From: Apium graveolens | Taxonomy: Eukaryota; Streptophyta; Magnoliopsida; Apiales; Apiaceae | Length of the DNA stretch: 64,000 nucleotides | Direction of reading: 5' to 3' | NCBI RefSeq assembly: GCF_009905375.1 | Contig: NC_133650.1 | Location: 173,122,518 to 173,186,517 of the forward strand | Notes under the pieces: model-generated | Databases searched by the model: none | Seen by the model: the letters and a program-made list of their open reading frames with translations, nothing else | What the model was told of the DNA's origin: nothing | Shown here: positions 11,699-23,600 of the stretch, one piece after another | How positions within the stretch are numbered: position 1 is the stretch's first letter | Layout of the letters: each line of letters begins with the position of its first letter | Made by a program: the position numbers and the translations under genes

Positions 11699-12524
11699 CC
11701 GGATTCGCAGAGACTAGCTAGATCTCTGATTATCTATGCTGGACTAATCGGTTATGAATTGTGCGAAACCGAATTAGCCACTTACGCAACGTTATCCAAT
11801 ATCTAATTCATTTTATCCAGTTTCAAAATCACTTTTACTTATCTCTTGGTAAAATCAATTTTGTCATAGCACACTATTCAAAACTTCCTTTCATTTTAAT
11901 CACATTTTAGAGATAGGTACTTTCAGAATTTACTTCTCCCCAAAATATATATTTAACAACATTCTCAAATACCGGAGATACGTAACTTAAAATGTTCCTG
12001 TTCCTATTCGAAAATAAAACAATATTTCATTCATATATACTGAACCATTAGAGCATGGTCAGGGGTACTTGCCTTGCAGAGCTTTACAACTATTACTGAT
12101 CGACTCTGAGCTGATTCGGACGCTCAGGATTTATCTTCTAACCACTAGATCACCTTGGATTTGACTTCAACACTCAGGTTCCTCGGTTAAAACCCTACTG
12201 ATCTGGTCGACGGTCCACTAGGTTATCCTTAGTTTGACTTAAATTCTTGAGTCCTTCGACTATAACCTGCAGAGCCGAAATACTCTATGTTAGACGTTCA
12301 GGTATGTTTGACATATCATCTCTAACAAACCTACCCATACGATATCAAATCCTGACTCATAAATATACATAAAATAATAACACACGCAACAATTAGGTTC
12401 ACGTTCTCGAAAATCGGTTCGGTGTTCGTTTTCAGAAAATACGTATACTCGTCATTTTACAAAATTAGGGTTATTGGTTTTGGTTAAACATTTCATCACA
12501 ACATACAATCAGGTTCCGCATAAA

Positions 12525-12537
<13 letters not shown>

Positions 12538-12562
<25 letters not shown>
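12538..12562. repeat. TA microsatellite
   Basis: A pure alternating TA run of about 25 bases within the LTR. Confidence 0.9.
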
Positions 12563-14330
12563 TCGCTCGACGTCCCGATAATTACCGGATATGCTCCCGT
12601 ATTTTCGTAAATCAATTTCCCGAAAATCAGACAGCATCTCCTTTGTTTATCGGACTACCCGTCGAAACAATTCGACGTCACAACAACCAATCAATTAGAG
12701 AGTTAAGTCAACAACCACCCTTTACAATTCAAACCACTCAACAACAACCGCAATCCAACTTCATAAATCCCAACCACAATCAATTACGCAACCAAAATCT
12801 CGATACAATCTCTACATACCCAATAAATATATTTCGTTTTAAAAATAACGTTATGAACTAAATTAATATTTTAAAATTTTAGGACTCAGAAATAATCATC
12901 ACGGTCCACCGTCAACTCATCGGAAGTCATTGTTGACGGCGGAAAAATTCGTCAGTGCCCGAATAATTCCGGGTTTCCACACGAAATTTCACTGATAAAT
13001 AATTAAATAATTTTCCGCACGAAGATTACATCACGAATACTAATCAAATTTATTCATGCAGAAAATAAAATAATTAAATAATTAAAAGAACAACAATCGA
13101 CTGCGTGTAATCACACACGCCAAAAACCACTGCACCACATAAGCACGGAACAATCGGAAAAAAACAAAGCAGAACAATAATAGCAAGCTAATCCACACAA
13201 ATTAAAATGTGTATATACATACATATAAATATAGCCATACATACACGAAAACAGTAATACCCAATCGCAACCCCACACCCACGCACCACCATAACCCGCC
13301 GGAAAGCAAGGCAGACGGCGACGGGCCCGGGAGGGACAGACAGGGGGATTACTGGAAAGGAAAACGGTCGGAAAAAAACAGTCGCGGTGAGGGAGGGATT
13401 ACCGAGCAGAACCATCAAGAGATAAAGAGAGGAAGAGATTGATCGAGAACAAGGAGCTACACACACACTAATTTCTTATCTATGTTGATGTACTTTATTT
13501 CTATTATTATTATTCAACCAGTGAACAGCTAGCACGTGTTGAATGAACAGGTGAGGACATGACACGTATCTAATAACAGACACATTTCTTCTTTTCTGTC
13601 TGGTTTTATCCCGCCCTTTGGATTTTAACGAATCGTATTACGGATAAATAAAATTTGAAAATTTATTAAAATAATGTTAAAATTCTAGTAATAATTAAAA
13701 ACTAATGAAATAAAATTTTTATAATTTTTAAAGTATTTTTAAAACGTAACTCGTACCCGCATTTCACAAGTAACGAACCGAGCTGTTCTTAAAATAAATT
13801 CAGAAAATCACGAAAATAGTTTTAAAATATTACAAATATCCCAAAGTTTATAAAAACATAAATTTCATAATTTTAAAATAATTTCGGAAATGAAGTTTAT
13901 ACCCGCTTTTATCAATTAAACGAATCAATGTGTAGGTGAAATTAATCCCAAAAATTTCCAAAATAATTTTAAAATTCTCAGAATATTCTAAACTTAAATA
14001 AATATGAGTTCATAATTTTTGAGGAGTTTTGGAATTAAATACGGATTTTAAAAATAAATGCAATCAGAAAATCATACAAGGCTAAATAATTGATGAAATA
14101 TTGATTTCTAAATTTTATAAAATCCCAAAAATAATCATTGTAATTAGAAAACCATAAAAACAATTTTAGAGACATTCCAGATATTTATGCAAATAAATTT
14201 GCATTAAATCCACTTTTAAGAAAAATGAAAACAATTTAGTACAACTCAATAATTAATTACACGAACAACCCGGTACACCATAAATCACACATAGATAAAA
14301 ATAAAACAACACATTGCTGACAGAAGTTAT

Positions 14331-15701
14331 TGTTAGGTCACAATTTGTTTGTAGAAGGGGGGGTTGAATGCAAACAATACCGTTTCGTCGAATAAAATGC
14401 GGAATAAAATTGTGAAACAAAATTCAAGTTAAATAAAACTTTTATTAAACTTGAAAGGTGTTACAACTACGGTATCGATTACAAGGGATTAATCTCAAAT
14501 CAATTATTACAAATTTAGAATAAATTCGACATGAACTTTTTCTATTTTTGTAATTAAAAGATCAAATGCTAAAAGCGATTTGAGATTAAGTTCTAGGGAT
14601 TTTAATCCGCTAGATTGATATACAAGAACAAGATAAGTAATTCTAGTGGTTTGGATTTAACATTAACAAACTAGAATATTTGATCTTGAATAAGCAGAGG
14701 AATGATGAAATATTTTCTTTTGTTTTCTGCTGTGTTTTCTTGTTCTGTATCTGCTCTGTTTTTGCTGAGTTGATAGTTGATATTGTCTTCTGCTTCCTTT
14801 TAAATCAATCACAGCCGAAGTTGTTGAGAACTGGTGTGACAATCTATTTGAGCTTGAATGACTTTCGGTGAGACAATCTATTAGAGCTAGGAAGACAATT
14901 AAAATGAACTAGCAAGACTTTCGGTATGACTATTGATTGTCATACCGATTGTCATAGTAGTACAATTGAAATTGTTTTTCTGAATACATAATTGATTTTA
15001 ATCTAATTGAAAATTCTATCAATACAATCAACTGAATTAGCAAGACATTCGGTATGACTATCAATTGTCATACCGATTGTCATACTAGTACAATCAGTTG
15101 TCTTATTTAGAATTATCACAGATTTTAATCAATTAACATTCTGAAAATCCTTAATATTAATTCTAAATTAATTAATCAATTTAATTCAATTAATCAATAA
15201 ATTAATCCTTGCAGATGTAATTTATTTTCTTAATTAAATTATATGACTTAATTAATTAATAGAGAATTAATACTAACCCTGAGCAGCATCCATTCTTCTG
15301 ACAATCTTCTGAAAGTCACTGAGACTTATGAATCAATTCCGTCACTTCAATGCTGACACTCGATGTACTGTCTGGTTCATGAGTGACTAACTTTCGTGAC
15401 GTTTCTTCATGTCTTGACTTTGTTGTTCTGATTGAATCCTTGTAATAAATGATACCTTGACGAGATCTCTGTCACTTGATTAAATCCACGATCTTGATTT
15501 ATATCACTGAGGCATGATCAAATTCTTGAACTTCTTCCAGTGAATCTTCAAGTCTGCAGATGAACAATGTTTCTTTATTCTTTGACAGATGTTACTTTGT
15601 GAGATCTCTCTGATGCTTGATCCACTATTTACTTATTACATTCTTATTTGAGTTGAGTTAAATACTCGAATAAACGAGTAGGCTATGACATATACCTTTC
15701 A
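14331..15701 (-). repeat. 3' LTR of the young Sirevirus-type element
   Basis: 1371 bases, TG...CA, nearly identical to 23972-25343. It includes two palindromic units near 14922-14962 and 15050-15092 (GGTATGACTAT followed by two copies of ATTGTCATAC-type arms) and related fragments near 14833-14900. A 63-codon frame at 14680-14871 is part of the LTR and not a gene. Confidence 0.95.
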
Positions 15702-15715
15702 ATCTCCCCCTATTT
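15702..15715 (-). other. Polypurine tract of the young Sirevirus-type element
   Basis: Minus strand reads AAATAGGGGGAGAT directly before the 3' LTR. Confidence 0.85.
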
Positions 15716-15963
15716 GCTTGTTAGACAATAACAACAAATACCTAGAGGATAACTCAACTAACAAATAAGAAAAAGATATAAACAGTAATGTAAAGTAAAT
15801 AGCAGAAAAGTTCTGGATTATATTTAACATTTTCCAGATTCCAAATGAAATTTACAAGTGAATACAAGATAGATGTTCCTCTAGCCTGAACATATAACTA
15901 CATTAGACTATCTTGATTCATAACACTCTAATCATATTACATTGAGTTTTGAGCTAATTGACT

Positions 15964-18900
15964 TTAACTGTCTTCTCTTCTGACTTCACCTTCTTCTAAA
16001 TCTTGAAGCAATTCCTTGTCAAAGATACGATCTTTTTCTGAAGTGAAGCTTGCAGGTCTGACTGGTTGAATTCCAACTGTCTTCAACTTATTCTTGAGTT
16101 GATTGTACCTTTTAACATTCTTCTCACAATAAGCTTGAATCAAGTCAGCAGCTTGAGTCTTCAACATGAATGAATATCCAGCAGTTCTCAAATGATGTTC
16201 CATCCAGACCAGATGCTTAGCTGAGTAGTCTTTAAGAGATTGTACATCTAGTTGACAGATTTGAAGACAATCAGACTTAAAGAATCTCACTTGATGAGGA
16301 TTGTTGACCACTTGAGGACTAGCTCTGCTGGCAAACTCTTTAAGCCTTTCCTGAAGAACTTCATTCAACTCTGAGCTTCTTTTCACTTTGTTTAAAAGAA
16401 CCCATATCTCTGACAACGAACGATTCTCAAATAGATGAAGTGACACTTTGAATGATCCTTCACTCTGACAATATACAAAAATGCTCATCTCATTTAGGGA
16501 TCTATCAAAAGCAGCTGTGATCCTTGAGACTTCAGTCTTGATAGCATTCATGTACATGTCATTGTTAGGATTTGAGATTTCCAGCTTGTCAAGAAGATGT
16601 AAGAACTGCCTATCATTGTTAGTGCATAGCTGAGGCATATCGAGTACTCTCCTAGCTTCATCCCACTTTCCACCAATCTTCAGTCTGACATCTCTTCTCC
16701 TTTCTTGAGCTTTAATGTCATGAAGACGTTGCTTTTGAAGAGTTTCTGTTCTTTGAATGTCTTTTCTCCTGTCAATGATCTGTGAGACCTTCTTAAGTTC
16801 AGCTTCTTTTCTTTGCATCTCTGACTGCTCTTTCTGAAATTCTTTCTCAAACCTAGGATCCACTATATCTTCTTCTTCCCAATCTTCAAAATCACTTTCT
16901 TCTTCAGCTTCAAATAACCCATCTTTATCTTCCTGAACTGGTTCAGTGGGAATGTCAAAAATATCGAAGTCATCCTGTTCTCCACTGTAGTAGGCATCAT
17001 CAGCCTTTCCTTTATCTCCAGCAGAAGTATCTTTTTCTTTCCCTTTGGAACTACTTCCTTTCTTCTCCCCCTTAGTTGAGGGATCCTCTGCTGACTTTCC
17101 TTTGAACCCTCCACCACTTCCAGAGCCTGATCCTCCACCAGACGGTCCTTCAAAATAAGCTCTTTGATCTTCATTAGGGCAATGAGAATTCTTGATCATG
17201 TAATATAAGTGCTTCATGCCTTCATTTAGATGTTCCATGCCCGTCTCTATCTTTACAAATCTTGAGTTGTCCAGTGAATGATTCATCTCAACGAGGTCTT
17301 CAAGAGAAGTCATTCTTGTATGTAGGGAGCAGAAGTTGGATATGTCATCAGCTGATAAATTTGGAGTGTCCTGAATAGAATTGAGCTTTGGTATTACAGT
17401 AGTCTTTAAATCTGAGATGTCATTCCTTATGATTGCAAGCTGATTGTCGACAGAGGTGGAAGAAGAAGACCGTTCAACCACTTGTGCTTTAAATGCTTGA
17501 GCTTCAGCTTGACTTTTAGCAAGTTCTTCTTTCAGTGCAGCAATCTGAGCTAACAGGTTGACAGTATCAGTGTCTGTGTGTGCTCTCACCTGAAGTTCAC
17601 TCGTATTTGGTTCACTCATCTCACGTGCATGTGTTTCTCTCAATATGATTGCTCGTGAGGAGTCTTCCAATTGCTGTTCTCGTGTACCTGCATTAAAAAT
17701 CACCCTAGCCTCTTCAAGAGAGGTCAGTGGTGGTGCAATGGGAATTCGCGAGTCCCGATCCTCAGTCAATGCTATCAAATCTTTTGGAATAGATGTCTGA
17801 ATTGCTTCAGGGATAGATTGACCGAGTTGCCCTCCACTTTCTCCAGATAAATCTGCGAGTGGAGAATCCCATAAGGGAGCCAGAGTTGTTGGATCTGGGA
17901 GGGGAGAAAATGACTCTATTAAAGATGGCGGAGAGTCAGATTTTCCCTCTGAAGCATGTGACTGCTCTTCTGCCGTAACTATGGCAGGCACTGTAACCGA
18001 CTCGACGTGCACTCCTCGCTGGGTGTCCTGAGTATTATCTGGGGAAGTGTATGGTTCCATTGTGAGTAATGGAATTGTGCTTGACTCAGTACAGGATGCC
18101 ATGGCCCGATGGCGAATTTCAATAGATGCATCCTGTTGAGAGAATGCCTCTAGAAACTGTTCATTGGCCATTTCAAAGTCCATGTCCTGTTGGGAGGACA
18201 AGGATGGGCTTTCAGATGCCTCAGAATAGGTTTTTCTTTTCTTAGGAGGAGGCAGAGCTGAGGGTTCACTCATATTTGACATTGTACTACTTCCTAGTAA
18301 TCTTCTGGGTAACATTTTAGACAGTGGGGGAGAGGGTGAGATAGAATGAGACTCTGTGTTTGGCTCTATGACCTGGGATTGAAGCTGTGGTTCTACAACT
18401 TCATGGTCAGCCCTATCAACCACTGAGGGTCTGTTAACAGAAGTAGGAAGAGAGTGAGAGTGAGGAGTTACTACCTGTAATGGAAGAGCCTGGGTGGCTT
18501 GTACCACTGGAGGTTGAGGTTGCTGTTCATGGCTGGGAAGATTAAAAATAGGCAAGGGAATATAATTGGCCATGAAAGCAGATACAAGTACTGGTACTTG
18601 CATAAATTTGAAGGTTGTGTCTTGGCGAGTGTAAATCTTTTTGCTAACTGGTGGGGGTTCAGTTACAGCAGAGTTAGCAAAAAGTGATTTGTGTTCAGGG
18701 GTGAGTAGATGATCTGCTATAAGCATAAGAAAACGATCATAGTAACATGATACCCTACGATTTGTAGAATGATCACGTAAAGCAGAAGTTAGACGTCTCA
18801 AGAGAATGGGAAAAAGTAGTTTGCCAAAATTGATCCTTTGATTGAAAACAACCGCAAGACCAATATACTGCAGGGTGGAAGTAATGTTATGAAAATTAGA

Positions 18901-19347
18901 TTTTGTGCAGTTGGCAAACACTTTGGAAAGTGTATCGAAGAATATATCCCATTCAGACACCAAATTTGATTTAGAAAGTTTGGTTAAATTGATCACCCCC
19001 TGATAGTGAATGGCATTGAAAAAATTTGTGATATCATTTTCAGAGGGTAAGCTACAGAAATTGTCTAGTGGAAAATTTAAAGCACGATTAACGACTATTT
19101 CATCAACTACATACTGTGTGTTTGCGATGGTGAATGAAAAAGATTTTGAATCATCGGCCACAGTAGAAGTTGTGCAAATCAGTCTAAGTAGATCGACGTT
19201 TAAAATTACATTTGATTTAATAGCAGAGCTAACAATCGAATGATCATTTAAAAATCTAATCCAAGGCTTAAATTTTTCAACATCACATTTTTCCGGATTA
19301 AAATAACCAACTTGATTATGCGCGACAATTTGGAAATTGAGAGCCAT
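15964..19347 (-). CDS. Sirevirus ORF2 (env-like position), intact, 1127 codons
   Basis: Intact frame downstream of pol, ending about 250 bases before the polypurine tract. Residues about 5-215 form a globular domain with clear similarity to the start of ORF2 in the element at 30558-43794 (shared pattern: S-F-S/T, then LP..N, then SNF..ITS, then YY.RF.ML.A.H). It resembles the 'putative plant transposon protein' domain known from plant retroelement ORFs. Then follow a Pro/Ser-rich, probably disordered stretch (about 240-560), a short coiled coil (about 590-625), a Gly/Ser run near 737-750, an acidic block near 800-830, and a Lys/Glu/Arg-rich coil (about 835-905). I see no signal peptide or membrane segment, so an envelope role is not supported by the sequence. 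Function unknown. The start has AAATGGCT context. It may be expressed from its own promoter (see 19832). Confidence 0.85.
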   Translation of the reverse strand: MALNFQIVAHNQVGYFNPEKCDVEKFKPWIRFLNDHSIVSSAIKSNVILNVDLLRLICTTSTVADDSKSFSFTIANTQYVVDEIVVNRALNFPLDNFCSLPSENDITNFFNAIHYQGVINLTKLSKSNLVSEWDIFFDTLSKVFANCTKSNFHNITSTLQYIGLAVVFNQRINFGKLLFPILLRRLTSALRDHSTNRRVSCYYDRFLMLIADHLLTPEHKSLFANSAVTEPPPVSKKIYTRQDTTFKFMQVPVLVSAFMANYIPLPIFNLPSHEQQPQPPVVQATQALPLQVVTPHSHSLPTSVNRPSVVDRADHEVVEPQLQSQVIEPNTESHSISPSPPLSKMLPRRLLGSSTMSNMSEPSALPPPKKRKTYSEASESPSLSSQQDMDFEMANEQFLEAFSQQDASIEIRHRAMASCTESSTIPLLTMEPYTSPDNTQDTQRGVHVESVTVPAIVTAEEQSHASEGKSDSPPSLIESFSPLPDPTTLAPLWDSPLADLSGESGGQLGQSIPEAIQTSIPKDLIALTEDRDSRIPIAPPLTSLEEARVIFNAGTREQQLEDSSRAIILRETHAREMSEPNTSELQVRAHTDTDTVNLLAQIAALKEELAKSQAEAQAFKAQVVERSSSSTSVDNQLAIIRNDISDLKTTVIPKLNSIQDTPNLSADDISNFCSLHTRMTSLEDLVEMNHSLDNSRFVKIETGMEHLNEGMKHLYYMIKNSHCPNEDQRAYFEGPSGGGSGSGSGGGFKGKSAEDPSTKGEKKGSSSKGKEKDTSAGDKGKADDAYYSGEQDDFDIFDIPTEPVQEDKDGLFEAEEESDFEDWEEEDIVDPRFEKEFQKEQSEMQRKEAELKKVSQIIDRRKDIQRTETLQKQRLHDIKAQERRRDVRLKIGGKWDEARRVLDMPQLCTNNDRQFLHLLDKLEISNPNNDMYMNAIKTEVSRITAAFDRSLNEMSIFVYCQSEGSFKVSLHLFENRSLSEIWVLLNKVKRSSELNEVLQERLKEFASRASPQVVNNPHQVRFFKSDCLQICQLDVQSLKDYSAKHLVWMEHHLRTAGYSFMLKTQAADLIQAYCEKNVKRYNQLKNKLKTVGIQPVRPASFTSEKDRIFDKELLQDLEEGEVRREDS

Positions 19348-19831
19348 TTAAAATAATAATAAGACACACGTTTTTCAGAATTTTAAGAATAATATTAAGA
19401 AAATTCGAATTAATTAAATTAATTTAATAATTTGAATTAAATTAATTATAATCGAAAAATTTAGACCGAAATGTATCTCGTTAAAATTCTTAACTCACAA
19501 GCACAATTTTGATAAACCAAAAGACACAAATCTGAAATTAAAATTAAAATGGAATTTGAAGGGGCAAACTTATTTTAATTTGATTTTGCGTTTTTTATAA
19601 TAACTTTTATTTTTAAGAAAATTTCAGCAGCACTTCTTTATGTATATACTTGTATGTATATATCACAAAGTGATGATTAAGAGTGCTGAGTAAAAACTCG
19701 AGCAAAGAAATAATTGGATTGATGGTTTTGTTCTTGTTCGAGGAGAGAGAAGAGAGTAAAAGAGAGTGAAAACTGTTCAAATTTTTAAAGAAATGAAACT
19801 GCTGTGATGGTTTAAAACAATACACAACACA

Positions 19832-19841
19832 CGCTTATATA
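19832..19841 (-). promoter_or_regulatory. Candidate internal promoter (TATA box) ahead of ORF2
   Basis: Minus strand reads TATATAAGCG, followed by a leader containing CACTCTCTTTTACTCTCTTC, typical of plant 5' untranslated regions. It lies about 485 bases before the ORF2 start and just downstream (element sense) of the palindromic repeat array. Motif-based prediction, strengthened by a similar arrangement in the element at 30558-43794. Confidence 0.45.
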
Positions 19842-19844
19842 TGA

Positions 19845-20254
19845 CAGCTGGTATGACAATTCGGGATTGTCATACCGATTGTCATACCAGGCAAAAAGAA
19901 GGAAATGAAACAAATAAAATAAGTATTAAAAATATAACTGGTATGACAATCTGATAGTCATACCGATTGTCATACCAGTACAAAATAAAACAATATTATT
20001 CTGATATTAATTTTATTACTGGCATGACAATCAATAGTCATACCGATTGTCTTGCCAGTTATAAAATTAATCTGATTTTAAAATAAGCAGTCATTATTTA
20101 CTAAAATGACTTTCAGCAAGACAATTTCAATTGTCTTGCCGATTGTCTTTCTAGAATAAGATAAAATAAGCATAACAGATTTATATTTTCATGTTTACTG
20201 AAATGATTTTCAGCAAGACAATTTTAATTGTCTTGCCGATTGTCTTTGCAGTAA
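19845..20254. repeat. Five palindromic units, ATTGTCATACC type
   Basis: Units near 19845-19892, 19937-19979, 20018-20060, 20114-20153 and 20210-20254. Each has one arm (tggtatgacaat or variant) and two successive complementary arms (attgtcatacc, g, attgtcatacca). In units 4 and 5 the arm is gcaagacaat and its partner attgtcttgc, so the pairing is kept although the sequence changed. The same units occur in both LTRs. Confidence 0.85.
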
Positions 20255-20632
20255 TAAAACAAAATGAATATGTACAGACAACTATTAATGTACTGAAACT
20301 TTATTTCAAAATAGTAAAACTAAAATAAAAACTTATAATTTTTACAGAAACAAAGATAATATATCAGAATTAATTATTTTTATTCCAAAAATAGATTTCT
20401 GTTGAATTTTAGCAAATAAAATTCATAGAAAAATATCTTTAGAGGAAATAAAATATTCTGAGATATTTTAAATTAACAAGTAGAGTAAATAACATAGATA
20501 AGATAATATATATTACATAGAAATAAGCAAGAAATATGATAAAATGATAAAATAAATTTGCAAATGAATTTTTCATTTATGAAAAATTCATTTGTAAATT
20601 CATTCAAGAACAGATTCCAGATATTAATTAAA

Positions 20633-23600
20633 TTAATCACTAAAACTATTTAACATGCCCAATTTACCAACTAATCTGGTAAATGTGGATTCGTCAAGTG
20701 GTTTAGTGAAAATATCTGCTATTTGTTCTTCTGTTGGAACAAAAAATAGTTCAACAGTACCATTCATGACGTGCTCTCTAATAAAATGATACCTGATGTC
20801 AATGTGCTTTGTCCTCGAGTGCTGCACAGGGTTGTTGGTGATGGCTATTGCACTTGTATTGTCACATAAAATAGGAATCTTGTTCAATACAGAGCCATAG
20901 TCTCGTAGTTGGTTCCTAATCCACAAGATCTGAGCACAGCAGCTTCCAGCAGCAATATATTCAGCCTCGGCCGTTGAGTTGGAAACTGTTTGCTGTTTCT
21001 TGCTGTACCATGAGACTAGCCTGCTTCCTAAGAATTGACAACTTCCTGAGGTGCTTTTCCTATCAACAACACTTCCTGCATAATCTGAATCTGTATATCC
21101 GACAAGGTTAAAACCAGATTCTTTAGGGTACCAAATACCTAGATTTGGTGTTCCCTTAAGATATCTTAAGATTCGTTTAACAGCAACGAGATGAATATCT
21201 CTAGGATCCGCTTGGAACCTTGCACATAAACATGTAGCATACATAATATCTGGTCTACTTGCAGTAAGATAGAGTAACGAGCCAATCATACCTCTGTAGC
21301 TTGTGACATCTACCTTAATGGAGTTTTCACATGGTCCAAGCTTGACAGCTGTAGTTGATGGAGTCCTTGCTGATGCAGAATCCTCTAGATTGTACTTTTT
21401 GAGGAGTTCCTTGAGATACTTGGATTGACAAATAAATGTTCCATCTAACCTTTGATTTACTTGTAATCCAAGAAAGAACTTCAGCTCTCCCATCATGCTC
21501 ATTTCAAACTTGCTGTGCATTAACTTAGCAAATCTCTTACAGAGATTATCATTAGTAGACCCAAATATTATATCATCCACATAGACTTGGACTAATATAG
21601 TATCATTCTTATGTTTTTTAGAAAAGAGAGTTTTGTCTATGACACCTCTAATAAAGCTATTTTCAATAAGCTTATCATTCTTAATTTCACTATTCTCAAC
21701 ATTCTCAATGACTGAACATTTGACCTTTAAAACAGCCTTATCAGATTTATGTTTAGGCTTAGGCACAAATGTCTCCTTTCTAGCTTTAGGAGGACTAGCA
21801 GTCTTAGACCTATCATGCTTTCTATTATTCACATGCTGACGAGGAGTAGTCTTATCATTAGAAGCATGCTTACCATTAAAATAAGCAAACAACAGATTAA
21901 AAGCACAAGACATACAATCAGGAACACCACATGCTTTATGAGAAGGATTAACAATAGGCAACTTATGCATGGTAGACATGGCATTTGTGCTATCCAACTC
22001 ATGTGTGTCTGAGTTAGTCTCAGTTGCTTTCACAACCTTGACTGGAACTTTTGACACACTTGACTTGGAGACAGTTTTCCCATTAGCATTATCTTCAGCA
22101 CGGATTTCTTCTTGAATAATAAAAGAGGTCTCATCAAATGGTTCAGCAATTGATTCCTTATAGAGGGGTTCATCAACACCCTTAAGCACATGTGGTACTT
22201 CCCTGCCTTTAGCACATACATGAGGAGGGGAGTTTATGCCTAATTTTCCAATAGCAGCATTGTAATCATAACCTATTCCATGTGTTTGATTAACAGCTTG
22301 CTTATTGTAAAACTCTTTGGACTTCGAACAAGAATGAAAGTAAGCTTTAACCTTAGCCTCAAGACCGGTGATCTTGTCTTTGAGAATAGTTTCGAGTTGT
22401 CTATAACAGTCAACTCTATTCTCTAGAAAAGATACTTGGTCTTTAAGTTTATCTTGATTAATGTGCACAAGTCTTAATTCATTGACCTCTTTCTCAAGGT
22501 CTTTGATTTGTTGATTTAACAATTCATTATCACGACGAGCACAATCTAAGTTACCTCTTAGATGATAAACCATTTCAGCATCAGAAAGTTTTACTTCTTT
22601 TCTTGACGATGAGGTGCTTGCATCACTAGCCATGAGAGCAAGATTCCCAACTTCTTCATCTTCACTGTCAGTATCATCCCAACTTCTTCCCTTTGCCAGG
22701 TACGCCCTTTCAGATTTACTCTTCTGATTAGAATCATAAGAGTTCTTCCTTGCTTGTTTTGGCTTCCTGCATTCTGTGGCAAAGTGTCCCAACTCATTAC
22801 AGTTGAAGCATCGAATGGTGCTCCGATCAACCATCCCTGTTTTATACCCACCACTGCTGGTGTTAGAGGATGAAGATCCACCTTTCTGGAATCTGTTGTA
22901 GTTGGACTTGTACTTGAACTTGGGATTCCTTTTGAATCTGACATTTGAGAATCTCTTAACAATCAGGGCCATTGACTCATCCTTCAATTGCTCCAGTTCT
23001 TCCAAGGAATAATAATCATCTCCTGATTGATTTATAGTAGGTGAATCAAATTCTGCTACTATCACATTATCTTCAGCCTTGGAAGACTGTACCATTCTAT
23101 CTGACTGTTGAGATTGTTGTTGATATAGTGGTTGTTGTTGTTGTTCATCAGCTACCAGAGCAGTAGACGTGCTGACCACTCTTCCTTTCCCGTAAACTTC
23201 CTTCTGCTGAATCTGCTCCAACTCATAAGTCTTTAACACACCATAGAGCCTTTCCAAAGAAATCTCACTCAGATCTCTTGCTTCTCTTATGGCAGTGATT
23301 CTATGTTCGAGATGAGTTGGCAGTGTTAAAAGGAACTTTTTATTGACCTCCCTGATGGAATAGTATTTACCATTAATGTTCATGTTGTTGATCAATGCAT
23401 TGTACCTCTCAAACACTTCAGTGATTCCTTCTCCTGGATTAGATTTAAAGTATTCATACTCAGAGGTTAGGATTTCTAGTTTGTTCTCCCTAACTTCCTC
23501 TGTGCCTTCATTAATAATCTCAATAGTTTCCCAGATATGTTTAGAATCTTTACAATTCATCACATGTCTGTTCATTAGGGGATTAAGGGAATCTACTAAG

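Larger units (their letters stand above)
10890..14330 (-). repeat. Long LTR of the degraded gypsy element, main part
   Basis: About 3.4 kb of non-coding sequence from the primer-binding site to the Sirevirus insertion at 14331; its outer 72 bases continue at 25349-25420. It includes two small tandem repeats (11431-11575 and 11593-11698), a TA run (12538-12562), a GC-rich patch (about 13260-13440) and AT-rich U3-like sequence to 14330. The inner boundary is approximate. Confidence 0.65.
19348..20632 (-). other. Spacer between pol and ORF2 of the young Sirevirus-type element
   Basis: 1.3 kb without a gene. It holds a TATA-like box at 19832-19841 (minus), a pyrimidine-rich leader-like stretch between it and ORF2 (about 19730-19770), and five palindromic repeat units (19845-20254). 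The rest is AT-rich. Confidence 0.7.

Noticed and set aside
13188..13466. Overlapping open frames on both strands in the GC-rich patch
   Set aside because: Both strands open at once because of GC-rich composition; no protein similarity and inside an LTR.
14680..14871. 63-codon frame identical at 24322-24513
   Set aside because: Same reason: duplicated LTR sequence of the young Sirevirus-type element.
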